39,793 bases of DNA, taken from positions 1 through 39,793 of the forward strand of contig NZ_JSBN01000047.1 in NCBI RefSeq assembly GCF_000797515.1. Reading direction: 5' to 3'. The position numbers were made by a program, and so were the translations under genes. Position 1 is the stretch's first letter. Each line of letters starts with the position of its first letter. The stretch comes from Sphingomonas sp. Ant H11 (lineage in GTDB: Bacteria > Pseudomonadota > Alphaproteobacteria > Sphingomonadales > Sphingomonadaceae). Shown here piece after piece: positions 14,974-24,536 of the stretch. The notes under the pieces were generated by a model, which saw nothing but the letters and a program-made list of their open reading frames with translations, had not been told where the DNA came from and did not search any database.

Positions 14974-17641
14974 ATGCTTTTCGACCCGCGTATCATCGAT
15001 GCTGTTGCCCGCGCGCGACAATGGTCGTCGTTTTTGAGCATGCTGTTGCAGCGCGAGCCGGAGATGGCGGCGATGCTGGAAAATGGCGTCCTGCCCGAGC
15101 TTCATAGCCTGGCGCGCGATCTCGCCGACATGCCGACGCCACGACGCCTACGGCTCGAGCGGCGGCGGCTCGCGCTGCGCGTGGCGATCGGCGATCTCGC
15201 CGGATGCGACGATTTGACGGCGGTGACACACGCCCTGTCCGATTTTGCCGATCGAGCGCTCGATTCCGCGATTGTCACCGCGATTGCGGAGCGCACGCCG
15301 GACGCCCCCCTGCAGGGCTTCACCGCGATCGCATTGGGCAAGCAGGCAGCCGGGAACTGAATTATTCGTCCGACATCGATCCGATCCTGCTGTTTGACCC
15401 GGCAACGCTGCCGTGCCGGCCCCGCGAAGCGCCGGAAGAAGCGGCCGTTCGGATCGGCAAGCGGGTGGTCGAGATCCTTCAGGCGCGGGACGGCGATGGC
15501 TATGTCCTGCGCGTCGATTTGCGCCTGCGCCCGTCGCCGGAGGTGACGCCGATCGCTTTGTCGGTCGATGCGGCGCTTTCCTATTACGAATCGTTGGCAC
15601 TGCCGTGGGAGCGCGCGGCCTTTATCCGGGCGCGGGCGGCAGCAGGTGACATCGCACTGGGGACCCGTTTTCTCGAAGCGGTTAAGCCGTTCGTATGGCG
15701 GCGTGCGCTCGATTTCGGCGCGATCGGCGAAATCCGCGGCATTTCGCGCCGAATCCGCGATCATCATGCGCGCGGGCAAGCGTTCGGCCCGGGCTTTGAC
15801 CTCAAGCGCGGACGCGGCGGTATTCGCGAGGTCGAATTCTTCGCGCAAATTCATCAATTGATCCACGGCGGGCGCGATCCGGCGCTGCGCGTTCCGGCAA
15901 CGCGGGATGCATTGGGGGCGCTGGCGGCGGCGGGCTGGGTGGATGCTGCGGAAGCGGCGGCGCTGGTGCGCGCCTACACGCTGTTTCGCACGATCGAACA
16001 TCGCGTGCAAATGATCGACGATCGCCAGACGCACCATTTGCCGACGGGCGCAGCGCTCGATGGCGTCGCGAAGTTGCACGGACTCGAGGACGCGAACGCC
16101 CTTCTGGACCTGTTGCGGCCGCATGTTCTGGCGACTGCGGCAAGCTATGATGCGCTGGATCCCGAAGACGGCGACGCTTTGTCTTTCGACCGGGACCACC
16201 TTTTGGCGCAGCTCAGCCAGGCCGGTTTCGGTGATGGCGATGTGGCAACGCAACGCATTGAGCAGTGGCGGAGCGGCACCTATCCCGCTTTGCGCAGCCC
16301 TGCGGCGCGGTCGGCGCTCGAGGCGGTTTTGCCCGGCCTGGTTGCCGCGCTGGGCAAGGCCCCCGACCCGCAAGGCGCGATCGTTCGGCTGGACCGGATG
16401 CTGGCGCGGCTGTCGAGCGCGGTCAATTTCTTCCGGTTGCTGGAGGCACGGCCTGCACTGGCGCGGTTGCTGGGGTTGATTCTCAGCCACGCCGAGACGC
16501 TGGCCGAAGAATTGGCGCGACGGCCGGAACTGTTCGACGGACTGATCGACGCAACCGCACTCGATCCGGTGGCCGATACGGCGACGCTCGCCTGCGAAAT
16601 GGCGGCGGGGGCGGATTATCAGGCACGGCTCGATCATGTGCGGCGCGTCGTCGGCGAAAAGCGCTTCGCCCTGGGCACGCAAATCGTGTCGGGTGCGTCG
16701 GATCCGCTCGCGGTTTCGGCGGGCTATGCCCGTGTGGCGGAGGCGGCGATCGGGGTGCTGGCCGAGGCGACGATCACCGAGTTTTCGGGCAGCCATGGCA
16801 CTGTGCCCGGCAGCGAGCTGATCATTCTGGCGCTTGGGCGGATGGGCGGGGGGGCGCTGACCCATGCCTCTGACCTTGATCTCATCTATCTCTTCACCGG
16901 CGATCATCTCGCCGAATCCGACGGACCCAAGCCGCTCGGTGCGGTGCTCTATTACAACCGTCTTGCGCAGCGCATCAGCGCCGCGCTTTCGGTGCCGACC
17001 GCCTTGGGGCCGCTCTACGAGATTGATACCCGCTTGCGGCCATCGGGCACGCAGGGTCCGCTCAGCGTCTCGTTGGAAGGTTTTGCACGCTATCAGCGCG
17101 AAAGCGCGTGGACGTGGGAGCATATGGCGCTGGCGCGGGCGCGGCCGGTGTTCGGATCGCCCGCCGCGCGCGCCGCCGTCGACACGGTGATCGGGGACGT
17201 GCTGCGCGGCGATCGTCCCGTGCGCAACGTTGTGGCCGACGCGATCGCGATGCGCGCCGAAATGGCGGCGCATAAACCGCCGCTCGGACCGCTCGATGCA
17301 AAGCTGCTGCCCGGCGGCTTGGTCGACCTCGAATTCGCGGTCCATATGATGCAACTTGAGACCGGCCTTGGCCTCGATCCCAATTTGCGCGTCGCATCGC
17401 GGCGTTGATCGCCGCAGGACGGGCCCCGTCTGAGATGCTCGCGGCGCATGATTTCCTGACGCGGCTGCTCGTCACGCTGCGGCTGGTTGCGCCCGACGCC
17501 CAGCCGCCGCGCCCGGCGACGCAGGGCCTGGTCGCGCGCGCGCTGGGACTGGCGGACTGGGTCGAGGTTCTTGCATCGCTCGAAACGACCCGGCAGGAGG
17601 TTGCCATCTGGCTGGCGGATGTGGAAGGTGTGGAGCCGTGA
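14974..17641 (+). CDS. glnE: Glutamine synthetase adenylyltransferase/adenylyl-removing enzyme (frameshifted twice)
   Basis: About 889 residues after two missing bases are restored: a G in the run at 15345-15346 (LGKQ then GSRELNYSSDID) and a C near 17395 (LRVA then IAALIAAGRAPS). The bifunctional enzyme adds and removes AMP on glutamine synthetase under control of PII. Both nucleotidyltransferase centres are visible: GSRELNYSSDIDPILLF in the N-terminal (removing) domain and ALGRMGGGALTHASDLDLIYLF in the C-terminal (adding) domain. The start ATG 14974 has GGGAA 6 bases upstream. The stop overlaps the GTG of the next gene. Confidence 0.92.
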
Positions 17642-18108
17642 CGATCATCGAAGAAGGCGGGGCGCTTCCTGCGATTGACCTTGCCACCCCGACCGGAGAG
17701 CGCCTCAACCTGCGCGACTATGTCGGAAAGATTTTCGTCCTGTATTTTTACCCCAAGGACGACACATCCGGCTGCACGCGCGAAGCGCAGGATTTCAGCA
17801 GCCATTATGCAGAATTTCAGGCGCTGGGGGCGGCCGTTCTCGGCGTTTCGCGGGATACGCCGGCCAAGCACCAGAAGTTCATCGACAAATACGATCTGAC
17901 GGTGCCGCTCGCCACCGACGATAGCGATGCGGCGATGCAGGCGTTCGGCGTGTGGGTCGAGAAGAAGCTGTATGGCAAGACCTATATGGGCATCGATCGC
18001 TCGACCTTCCTGTTCGATGCGGCGGGCATTCTGGTGCGCGATTGGCGCAAGGTGAAGGTGCCTGGGCATGTCGTCGATGTGCTCGAGGCGGTTCGCGCGC
18101 TCGGGTGA
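17638..18108 (+). CDS. bcp: Thioredoxin-dependent peroxiredoxin, Bcp/PrxQ type
   Basis: A 156-residue peroxiredoxin reducing hydroperoxides in the cytoplasm. The peroxidatic residue is Cys46 in DTSGCTREA. The resolving Cys that E. coli Bcp carries five residues later is Gln here, so this is a one-Cys variant, common in the subfamily. YFYPKDD and GVSRDTPAKHQKF are further family markers. The GTG start at 17638 overlaps the glnE stop by three bases. Confidence 0.92.
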   Translation: MTIIEEGGALPAIDLATPTGERLNLRDYVGKIFVLYFYPKDDTSGCTREAQDFSSHYAEFQALGAAVLGVSRDTPAKHQKFIDKYDLTVPLATDDSDAAMQAFGVWVEKKLYGKTYMGIDRSTFLFDAAGILVRDWRKVKVPGHVVDVLEAVRALG

Positions 18109-18331
18109 CCGATTCGATTCGCGGGCTTTACGGATAGCCTTAACGATTTGCCCAACGACTCGGCGCAACGATCAGCCGCTTCAACGTGACCTGTCGCGGA
18201 AGGCCTTGCCCGAGTGTCACAAACTCCGTCACACACTGGCCGTCCGGATGCAGGGGGGCTGTATGCGGGCGATAGAGGGGCGGGCGCTGGCGTTTTCCGG
18301 CATTCGCATAAAAATAGGTCGCCGGGGTCAC

Positions 18332-19525
18332 ATGAACTCAATTTCGATTGCGTCTGGCGTGCGGCTGGTGTCGCGCCTCAAGGCCTATTTCAAGACCCGC
18401 GACTTTATCTTTCATGATGGGCGCGACCTGAAGCGCTTCAGCCTCGGCGCGCGTGCGCAGGCCACGATGGCGGGGGTTGCCGGCGTTACGCTGTGCTTCT
18501 CGGCCTATGGCGTGGCGCAAGCCGCCGTTGGTGCGGTCGCGATGACGGGCATCGTCGGTGCACCGCTGTCGCCCGAAGCCAAGGTCGCCCAGATGCAGGT
18601 CCGCGTCCGCAAGATGCAGGCCGACGTCGCCTCGATCAAGGCCGCAGCGCAGGCGCATGCCAAGCGCGTCGAACAGCGCCAGGCGCTGCTGGTTGCGGTC
18701 GTTTCCGGCAAGGGTGATGTCGCCGCGCTGTCGCAGCCAACGCCGACGATCGATCCCAAGGCCGACGCGTTGGCCGCTGATGTCGTCGCACCGCTCAAGA
18801 AGGTCGAGCAGCAGCAAGTTGCGGTCGCTGCGCGCGCGCAGCGTGTTGCCGAACAGCGTTTTGTCCGCGCCGTCGCGCATGTCCGCAGCCTTGGTCTGGC
18901 ACCGGAACGCCTGATGCCGCGCCAGCCCGCCATGGGCGGCCCGTTCGAAGCGGCGGATAGCGCGGCGGCAGAGGCCGATTTGCGCGCCGACACCCAGTTT
19001 CGCTCGCTGTTCATGACGTGGAAGAAGCTGGATACGCTGGAGCATGGCGTCATCGCGATCCCGTCGGCGCAGCCGGTCGAGCATCTGGCGTTCACCAGCA
19101 ATTACGGCATCCGTTCCGATCCGTTCCGCGGGACCGCGGCAATGCATGCCGGTGTCGATATCCCCGGGCCGGTCGGTACGCCGGTCTACGCGACTGCCGA
19201 TGGTATGGTCGATCGCGCTGAGCGTTCGGGCGGCTATGGCAATTTGGTCGAGCTCGACCACGGCAAGGGGATCCAGACCCGCTACGGCCATCTGTCCAAG
19301 ATCCTGGTCGAGGCAGGCACGCGCGTGCATCGTGGGCAGTTGATCGCGTTGATGGGCTCGACCGGGCGTTCGACCGGGCCGCATCTGCATTATGAAGTGC
19401 GGATCGATGGCCATGCGGTGAACCCGGTGCCGTTCCTGCAGACCGCCGATTATCTGCTGGCGGCGCAGGATCGCTCGATCCACACGATCCCGGTGGCGGT
19501 GGGCGGCCCGGCTGCGGCGGACTGA
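18332..19525 (+). CDS. M23 (LytM-type) peptidoglycan endopeptidase
   Basis: A 397-residue envelope protein. An N-terminal membrane segment lies at about 44-75, followed by a long Ala/Gln/Lys-rich helical region (81-185, probable coiled coil). A complete M23 domain ends the protein: His272 and Asp276 (MHAGVD), His320 and the HLH at 351-353, i.e. the zinc-binding HxxxD and HxH sets are intact. It should cut peptide cross-links in peptidoglycan. The start ATG 18332 follows GGGGTCAC; the frame is open further upstream but the sequence there is not protein-like. Confidence 0.88.
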   Translation: MNSISIASGVRLVSRLKAYFKTRDFIFHDGRDLKRFSLGARAQATMAGVAGVTLCFSAYGVAQAAVGAVAMTGIVGAPLSPEAKVAQMQVRVRKMQADVASIKAAAQAHAKRVEQRQALLVAVVSGKGDVAALSQPTPTIDPKADALAADVVAPLKKVEQQQVAVAARAQRVAEQRFVRAVAHVRSLGLAPERLMPRQPAMGGPFEAADSAAAEADLRADTQFRSLFMTWKKLDTLEHGVIAIPSAQPVEHLAFTSNYGIRSDPFRGTAAMHAGVDIPGPVGTPVYATADGMVDRAERSGGYGNLVELDHGKGIQTRYGHLSKILVEAGTRVHRGQLIALMGSTGRSTGPHLHYEVRIDGHAVNPVPFLQTADYLLAAQDRSIHTIPVAVGGPAAAD

Positions 19526-19587
19526 TTGGGCAAAACGTTGGGCGGCGCGCGGTTGCCGATCCCGGCACGAGCGCCTATCTCTTGCGC

Positions 19588-19929
19588 ATGGATGCTATCC
19601 TCGCCCCCGACATCATCTTGACCCCATCCGCTGCCGCACGCGTTGCGACGATTGCGGCGAAACAGGGCAAGCCCGCTATCTTGCGTCTGTCGGTTGATGG
19701 CGGCGGTTGCTCGGGCTTCCAATATAAATTCGGTTTTGCCGAATCGGTCGACGCCGATGATGCGATCGCCGAGCAGGACGGCGTGCGGCTGGTGGTCGAT
19801 TCGATCAGCCTCGATCTCGTGCGCGGGTCGGCGGTGGACTATGTCGAGGAACTCGGCGGTGCCGCTTTCAAGGTGACCAACCCCAATGCCGCGTCGGGTT
19901 GCGGTTGCGGTTCCAGCTTCTCGGTGTAA
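19588..19929 (+). CDS. erpA: Iron-sulfur cluster insertion protein ErpA
   Basis: A 113-residue A-type carrier that delivers Fe-S clusters to apoproteins. The three ligand cysteines are Cys41 (GGGCSGFQY), Cys105 and Cys107 (GCGCGSSF); the NPNA..GCGCGSSF form favours ErpA over IscA. ATG 19588 is chosen; a TTG two codons earlier is also in frame. A client present in this window is the CysH 4Fe-4S reductase. Confidence 0.88.
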   Translation: MDAILAPDIILTPSAAARVATIAAKQGKPAILRLSVDGGGCSGFQYKFGFAESVDADDAIAEQDGVRLVVDSISLDLVRGSAVDYVEELGGAAFKVTNPNAASGCGCGSSFSV

Positions 19930-19959
19930 CGTCCGCCCCGGACAAAGGGGCGCTGCCGC

Positions 19960-20730
19960 GTGAAGATCGTTACCTACAATATCAATGGCATCAAGGCGCG
20001 CCTGCCGCGCCTGTTGGAATATCTTGCCGAACAGCAGCCAGACGTGGTGTGCCTGCAGGAGCTCAAGACCAGCGACGAGACCTTCCCCGAGGCCGACATT
20101 CGCGCCGCCGGATATGGCGCGGTGTGGCACGGGCAGAAGAGCTGGAACGGCGTGGCCGTGCTCGCCAAGGGGCAGGACCCGATCGAACGGCAGCGCGGGC
20201 TGGCGGGCGAGACCGAGGATGATCACAGTCGCTATCTCGAAACCGAGGTAAACGGGGTAACGATTGCGTCGCTGTATCTGCCCAACGGCAATCCGCAGCC
20301 AGGGCCCAAATTCGACTATAAACTGCGCTGGATCGATCGGCTGGCAGCGCGCGCGCGCGACTTGCTGGCGGAGGAAACCCCGGTCGTGCTGGCGGGCGAC
20401 TACAACGTCATTCCCAATGATGACGACACCTATTCGGTGCGGGCAATGCAGGACGATGCGTTGATGCAGCCCGAGAGCCGGGCGGGCTTTCGGGCGTTGC
20501 TCGCGCAGGGCTGGACCGATGCATTGCGCACGCGGCATCCCGGTGGGGGCGTATGGACCTTCTGGGACTATCAGGCGGGCGCGTGGCAGCGCGACGCGGG
20601 TTTCCGCATCGATCACCTGCTGCTGAGCCCGGTTGCGGCCGACCGTCTGATCGATGCGAGCGTCGACAAGGCCTATCGCGGGCGTGAAAAAGCAAGCGAC
20701 CATGCACCCACTTGGGTAGAACTGCGTTAG
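19960..20730 (+). CDS. xth: Exodeoxyribonuclease III
   Basis: A 256-residue AP endonuclease/3'-5' exonuclease for base-excision repair. Metal and catalytic residues are visible in MKIVTYNINGIKARLP (Asn7), LQELKTSDE (Glu), GDYNVIP (Asp, Asn), RIDHLLLS and the terminal SDHAPTWVEL (Asp-His pair). The GTG start at 19960 puts the conserved MKIVTYNING at the N-terminus. It lies 30 bases after erpA. Confidence 0.95.
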   Translation: MKIVTYNINGIKARLPRLLEYLAEQQPDVVCLQELKTSDETFPEADIRAAGYGAVWHGQKSWNGVAVLAKGQDPIERQRGLAGETEDDHSRYLETEVNGVTIASLYLPNGNPQPGPKFDYKLRWIDRLAARARDLLAEETPVVLAGDYNVIPNDDDTYSVRAMQDDALMQPESRAGFRALLAQGWTDALRTRHPGGGVWTFWDYQAGAWQRDAGFRIDHLLLSPVAADRLIDASVDKAYRGREKASDHAPTWVELR

Positions 20731-20771
20731 ACCCGCAACGGCCCGCACGGAGGTCGTGCGGAGGATGCTGC

Positions 20772-21572
20772 ATGACGCTACGCTACGGGGGATTGGCGGC
20801 CATCGCGATGCTGGTGCCGGGCGTGGCACATGCCGAGGACCGAAGCTATTGCCCGACCCGGCCAAGCCTCGGCACGACTGCGTGCACGATCGCGCCGAAG
20901 CACGTCTCGGTCGAAACCGCGATCACCGACTGGACGCTCGACAATCAGCCCGATCGGCGTACCGATACGGTGTTGCTGGGGGACACGTTCGTGCGCGTCG
21001 GAGTCACCGATACGATCGAGGCGCAATTCGGCTGGACGCCCTATGGCCATGTCCGCACCCGCGACAAGGCGACGCAGGCTGTCGAAAATGCCGGGCGGGT
21101 TGGCGATGCGACGCTGGGGTTCAAGGCGAATCTGCTGCATCCCGACGGCAATGGGGCGTCGATTGCGGTGCAGCCCTTCGTCAGCATGCCGGTTGGCCGC
21201 ACGCCGGTGGGGGCGGGCGATTGGGGCGCGGGCGTCATCGTCCCCGCGACCTTGGATCTGAGCAAAACGGTGAACTTGGTCACCACCAGCGAGGTCGATG
21301 CCGCCGTCAATCTCAGCGGCCATGGTCGCCATATCGCCTATTCGGAAGTCGTCGGTGTCGGGGTGAAACTGCCGCATCACCTGACCTTCACGCTGGATAG
21401 TCAGGTGCTACGGGACGAGGATCCCGAGGAAAAGACCACACAAGTGCTCGGATCCGCTTCACTCGCGTGGAAGGCGAGGAAGGATCTGCAATTCGACGTG
21501 GGCGCGGTCGCTGGCCTCAATCGCGCGGCACCGGACATGGAACTTTATGTCGGGATTTCGCGGCGCTTCTGA
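20772..21572 (+). CDS. Outer-membrane beta-barrel protein (PF13557-like)
   Basis: A 266-residue exported protein. It has a signal peptide ending VAHA, two Cys in the early mature part, then alternating beta strands through to a C-terminal Phe (GISRRF), the usual outer-membrane assembly signal. The pattern resembles the PF13557 family once called MetA pathway of phenol degradation, whose members are generic barrel proteins or transporters. GGAGG lies 10 bases before the ATG. Substrate unknown. Confidence 0.7.
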   Translation: MTLRYGGLAAIAMLVPGVAHAEDRSYCPTRPSLGTTACTIAPKHVSVETAITDWTLDNQPDRRTDTVLLGDTFVRVGVTDTIEAQFGWTPYGHVRTRDKATQAVENAGRVGDATLGFKANLLHPDGNGASIAVQPFVSMPVGRTPVGAGDWGAGVIVPATLDLSKTVNLVTTSEVDAAVNLSGHGRHIAYSEVVGVGVKLPHHLTFTLDSQVLRDEDPEEKTTQVLGSASLAWKARKDLQFDVGAVAGLNRAAPDMELYVGISRRF

Positions 21573-21754
21573 CCCGTGCCCATCCCATCAAATCGGACGA
21601 GTTCCCGAAAGTTGGCGGGCTTTGCTATTCATTTCCGGTTCAATAATATCGATAAGTCTCTGAAAATACGTCCTTTCAGTGTTTGGCATGAGTAATGCAC
21701 TAACACGGTTGCGGGCCGACCACCGGAACCCGCCGATCTAGCGGAGGACCGACC

Positions 21755-22009
21755 ATGACCACCCTTTTCCTGATTGCCTCGAGCGCCTTGCTGAGCGTCA
21801 CCGCATCGCCCGTCGTTGCACGCGATGCCAAGCCCGTTGCTGCCGAAAGCCAGCCAGTGGGATCGACCCAGCGTGCGCCGAGCGAAAAGGCCGCGCAGAA
21901 ATACTGCGTGGTGGATACCGTTACCGGCTCGCACCTGTCCCATAAAATTTGCAAGACGCGGCAGGACTGGATCAGCCAAGACGGTTTCGATCCGCTCGCC
22001 AAGCGGTGA
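21755..22009 (+). CDS. Small secreted protein with one Cys pair
   Basis: An 84-residue exported protein: signal peptide (MTTLFLIASSALLSVTASPVVA), a polar linker, then a compact C-terminal part with YCVVDTVTGSHLSHKICKTR, whose two cysteines 15 residues apart could form a disulfide, and WISQDGFDP. I recall similar small proteins as hypotheticals in sphingomonads; no function is known to me. GGAGGACC lies 6 bases before the ATG. An efficient hairpin follows at 22025-22048. Confidence 0.65.
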   Translation: MTTLFLIASSALLSVTASPVVARDAKPVAAESQPVGSTQRAPSEKAAQKYCVVDTVTGSHLSHKICKTRQDWISQDGFDPLAKR

Positions 22010-22024
22010 GCGCAACGGGGTTTC

Positions 22025-22048
22025 GGTGCCGCGATCCTGCGCGGCACC
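22025..22048. terminator. Hairpin between convergent genes
   Basis: GGTGCCGCG (22025-22033) and CGCGGCACC (22040-22048), 9-bp perfect stem, 6-base loop. It sits in the 63-base gap between the secreted-protein gene and the convergent acyltransferase gene; no T-tract. Confidence 0.55.
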
Positions 22049-22072
22049 GCACCCCGGCGGCAGGCACGGGCG

Positions 22073-23230
22073 CTACAGCGTCTTGCCGTAGATCCAGTAG
22101 CGTTTGTTGATCGTGCATTCGATCGCTTCGGCGATCGAGCGCATGCCTTGATTGTCTTCCAGGATCCAGCCGATCTCGCCGCGCGTGGCTCCATAATTGG
22201 CGACCGACGCCTGCTTGATATATTCGATCATCATGAAGGCGAGCTGGCTTGCCAGGCGCGAGGATTGCAGCTCTTTCAGCACCCCCATCAGCGGCACGCG
22301 CATCGTTTTTACGCGCGGCCGACGCAGCCACAGCAGCAGCTTTGCCCAGCCGAACGGCAGCAAATTGCCCCTGAGCGGCATGATCGCCTCGTTGAGATCG
22401 GGCAGCGTGATCATGAAGGCGACCGGCTTGCCGTCGACTTCCGCAATGCGGATCAAGTCGTTGAACACGATCGGCTTCAGCTTGACGCCGACATCCTTGA
22501 TCTCGGGCGGCGTCAACGGCACGAAGCCCCAATTGTCCGACCAGGCATCGTTTAGGATCGTCAGGATGATGGCGGCTTCTTCGTCGAACTTGGTCTTGTC
22601 GACGTTGCGGATACGGATGCGCGGGTTTTTCTCGCCCGAGGCGATGATTCGCTGCAGCAGCGGCGAAAACGGCTTGGTGATATCAAGCTCGTAAGTCAGC
22701 AATTCCTTGACCTGGGTATAGCCTGCCGCCTCGATCCAGCCGCGATATTCGGGCTTGGCATGGCCCATCATGATCGTCGGCGGGTGATCGAACCCCTCGA
22801 CCAGCAGGCCGGGCTCTTCCCAGATCGACATGCTGATCGGGCCCAGCACGCGCGTCATCCCCTGGTCGCGCAGCCATCCTTCGGCAGTGGCGATCAGCGC
22901 CTTTGCGATATCGCCATCCTCGGCGTCGAGCAGGCCGAACTGGCCGCAGCCGGGGCCGAAGCCCTTGCCCGGATCCATCTCCAGCGCCAGGGTGTCGATA
23001 TGCGCGGAAATGCGACCGACCACCTTGCCGTCGCGCTCGGCCAGGAACAGTTGTGCCTTGGCATGGCTGAACCAGCCGTTCTTGGCGGGGGTGATCAGCC
23101 CGAGCGCTTCGCCTTTCAGGGGCGGCACCCAGTTGGGATCGTTGGCGTATAAGCGGAAGGGCAGGTCGACGAAGCGCTTGCGATCGGCTTTGCTGTCGAT
23201 CGGGCGAATGGAAAGCGGAGCGTTGGCCAC
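22073..23230 (-). CDS. GNAT-fold N-acyltransferase, candidate bacterial ceramide synthase
   Basis: A 385-residue cytoplasmic protein of the large GNAT-like family once mis-annotated as dATP pyrophosphohydrolase. Its opening pattern RFVDLPFRLYANDPNWVPPL is characteristic, with FLAERDGKVVGRISAHID as the first acetyltransferase-fold segment. In Caulobacter a GNAT-type N-acyltransferase is the ceramide synthase (bCerS) that works with Spt and CerR. I believe this protein belongs to the same family, and the window also holds spt, a sphingolipid-type ACP and a CerR-like reductase, but the equivalence is inference. GTG start at 23230; AGGTCACC upstream. It diverges from the desaturase gene across about 110 bases. 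Confidence 0.6.
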   Translation of the reverse strand: MANAPLSIRPIDSKADRKRFVDLPFRLYANDPNWVPPLKGEALGLITPAKNGWFSHAKAQLFLAERDGKVVGRISAHIDTLALEMDPGKGFGPGCGQFGLLDAEDGDIAKALIATAEGWLRDQGMTRVLGPISMSIWEEPGLLVEGFDHPPTIMMGHAKPEYRGWIEAAGYTQVKELLTYELDITKPFSPLLQRIIASGEKNPRIRIRNVDKTKFDEEAAIILTILNDAWSDNWGFVPLTPPEIKDVGVKLKPIVFNDLIRIAEVDGKPVAFMITLPDLNEAIMPLRGNLLPFGWAKLLLWLRRPRVKTMRVPLMGVLKELQSSRLASQLAFMMIEYIKQASVANYGATRGEIGWILEDNQGMRSIAEAIECTINKRYWIYGKTL

Positions 23231-23340
23231 GGGCAGGTCACCTCAAGGAAAGCGAGCGAGCAGTCTCGCGTGCAGCGGCTGGTGTCAAGCGTGCCACTAA
23301 CCCCCTGTTGCTGCCACCATCTAGCCACTATCTTCCTGCA

Positions 23341-24453
23341 ATGGCGCACTCCATGAACACTTCGCTTTCCCTGCACCGCAGCGCTGGTGTGCCCGCTGGC
23401 ATCGCGCCGCGCGTGCGATTGTCGACGATCGCCGATGACAAGGCGATGCTGCGTACCGCTGCGGAACTTACCCGAGATTTGAACGCGCCCAACCCGGCGA
23501 TCTATTGGACCGATCTGCTGGTCTCGGCGGCGATCGGCTACGGTGCGCTGGCGATCGCGCTGAGCGTCGATGCGGCCGGATGGGTGATCGTGGCGGGCGT
23601 GGTCGCGGTGCTGGCGCTGTATCGCGCGGGCAGCTTCATCCACGAAGTGACGCACATCCGACACACCGCGCTGCCGGGCTTCCGCCTGGGCTGGAACATC
23701 ATTGCCGGGGTTCCGTTGCTGGTGCCGTCCTTCATGTATGAAGGCGTCCACAATCTGCATCACGCACGCACGCGCTATGGCACGAGCGAGGACCCGGAAT
23801 ATCTCCCGCTGGCATCGATGAAGCCGTGGACGTTGCCGGTGTTCATCCTGACCTCGATGCTCGCGCCGGTCGCGTTGCTGGTGCGCTATGCCGTGCTGAC
23901 GCCGCTGTCGCTGGTTATCCCCGGCATGCGCCGCATTCTGATCGAGCGCTATTCGTCGCTGTCGATCAACCCGTCCTTCCGGCGTCGCATGCCAGAGGGC
24001 GCGGCGGCCGCGCAGTGGCGCTGGCTGGAGGCCGCGTGCAGCGCCTGGGCGATCACCTTGGTTGTACTTGTCGCGACCGGGGTGTTTCCGCTCGGCAAGT
24101 TCGCGATTCTGCTGGCGATCACCTCGGGCGTCTATGTGCTCAACCAGGTGCGCACGCTGGTCGCGCATCTGTGGGACAATGACGGCGAGGTGATGACCGT
24201 CACCGCGCAATATCTCGATTCGGTCAATGTGCCGCCGCCCGCCACCTTGCCGCTGCTCTGGGCACCGGTCGGCTTGCGCTTTCACGCGCTGCACCATTTG
24301 CTGCCGGGCGTGCCCTATCATCACCTGCTTGAGGCGCATCGCCGCCTGAGCGCCGCTCTGGGTGTCGAATCGCCGTATCACAAAGCGAACTATGCTGGCT
24401 TGCCGGGCCTGGTTGCACGGCTGGTGCGCAGCACGATGGCGCGCCGGGCCTAG
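23341..24453 (+). CDS. Membrane fatty-acid desaturase/hydroxylase
   Basis: A 370-residue integral-membrane di-iron enzyme. Three histidine boxes are present: HEVTH (about residue 101), HNLHH (about 138) and HALHH (about 319), with four to six membrane segments between. This superfamily includes acyl-lipid desaturases, ceramide desaturases and hydroxylases. Sphingomonad glycosphingolipids carry unsaturated long-chain bases and 2-hydroxy acids, so the divergent pairing with the candidate ceramide synthase suggests a sphingolipid or acyl-chain substrate; the sequence cannot settle which. ATG 23341 is chosen; 23353 is possible. Confidence 0.85.
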   Translation: MAHSMNTSLSLHRSAGVPAGIAPRVRLSTIADDKAMLRTAAELTRDLNAPNPAIYWTDLLVSAAIGYGALAIALSVDAAGWVIVAGVVAVLALYRAGSFIHEVTHIRHTALPGFRLGWNIIAGVPLLVPSFMYEGVHNLHHARTRYGTSEDPEYLPLASMKPWTLPVFILTSMLAPVALLVRYAVLTPLSLVIPGMRRILIERYSSLSINPSFRRRMPEGAAAAQWRWLEAACSAWAITLVVLVATGVFPLGKFAILLAITSGVYVLNQVRTLVAHLWDNDGEVMTVTAQYLDSVNVPPPATLPLLWAPVGLRFHALHHLLPGVPYHHLLEAHRRLSAALGVESPYHKANYAGLPGLVARLVRSTMARRA

Positions 24454-24482
24454 GCCCGGTGCCCTGATCCCTGCCACATGCG

Positions 24483-24520
24483 AAAACGGCTGCTGCAAGA
24501 TCCCTTGCAGCAGCCGTTTT
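24483..24520. terminator. Strong bidirectional terminator
   Basis: A perfect 17-bp stem, AAAACGGCTGCTGCAAG at 24483-24499 and its complement at 24504-24520, with the 4-base loop ATCC. The A4/T4 ends give a short U-tract in either direction. It serves the convergent desaturase and katE genes. Confidence 0.85.
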
Positions 24521-24536
24521 GCATTTCAGGCAACGT

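Noticed and set aside
18109..18331. An N-terminal extension of the M23 peptidase or a separate small gene
   Set aside because: The frame is open but not protein-like and has no start signal; the domain layout fits the ATG at 18332.
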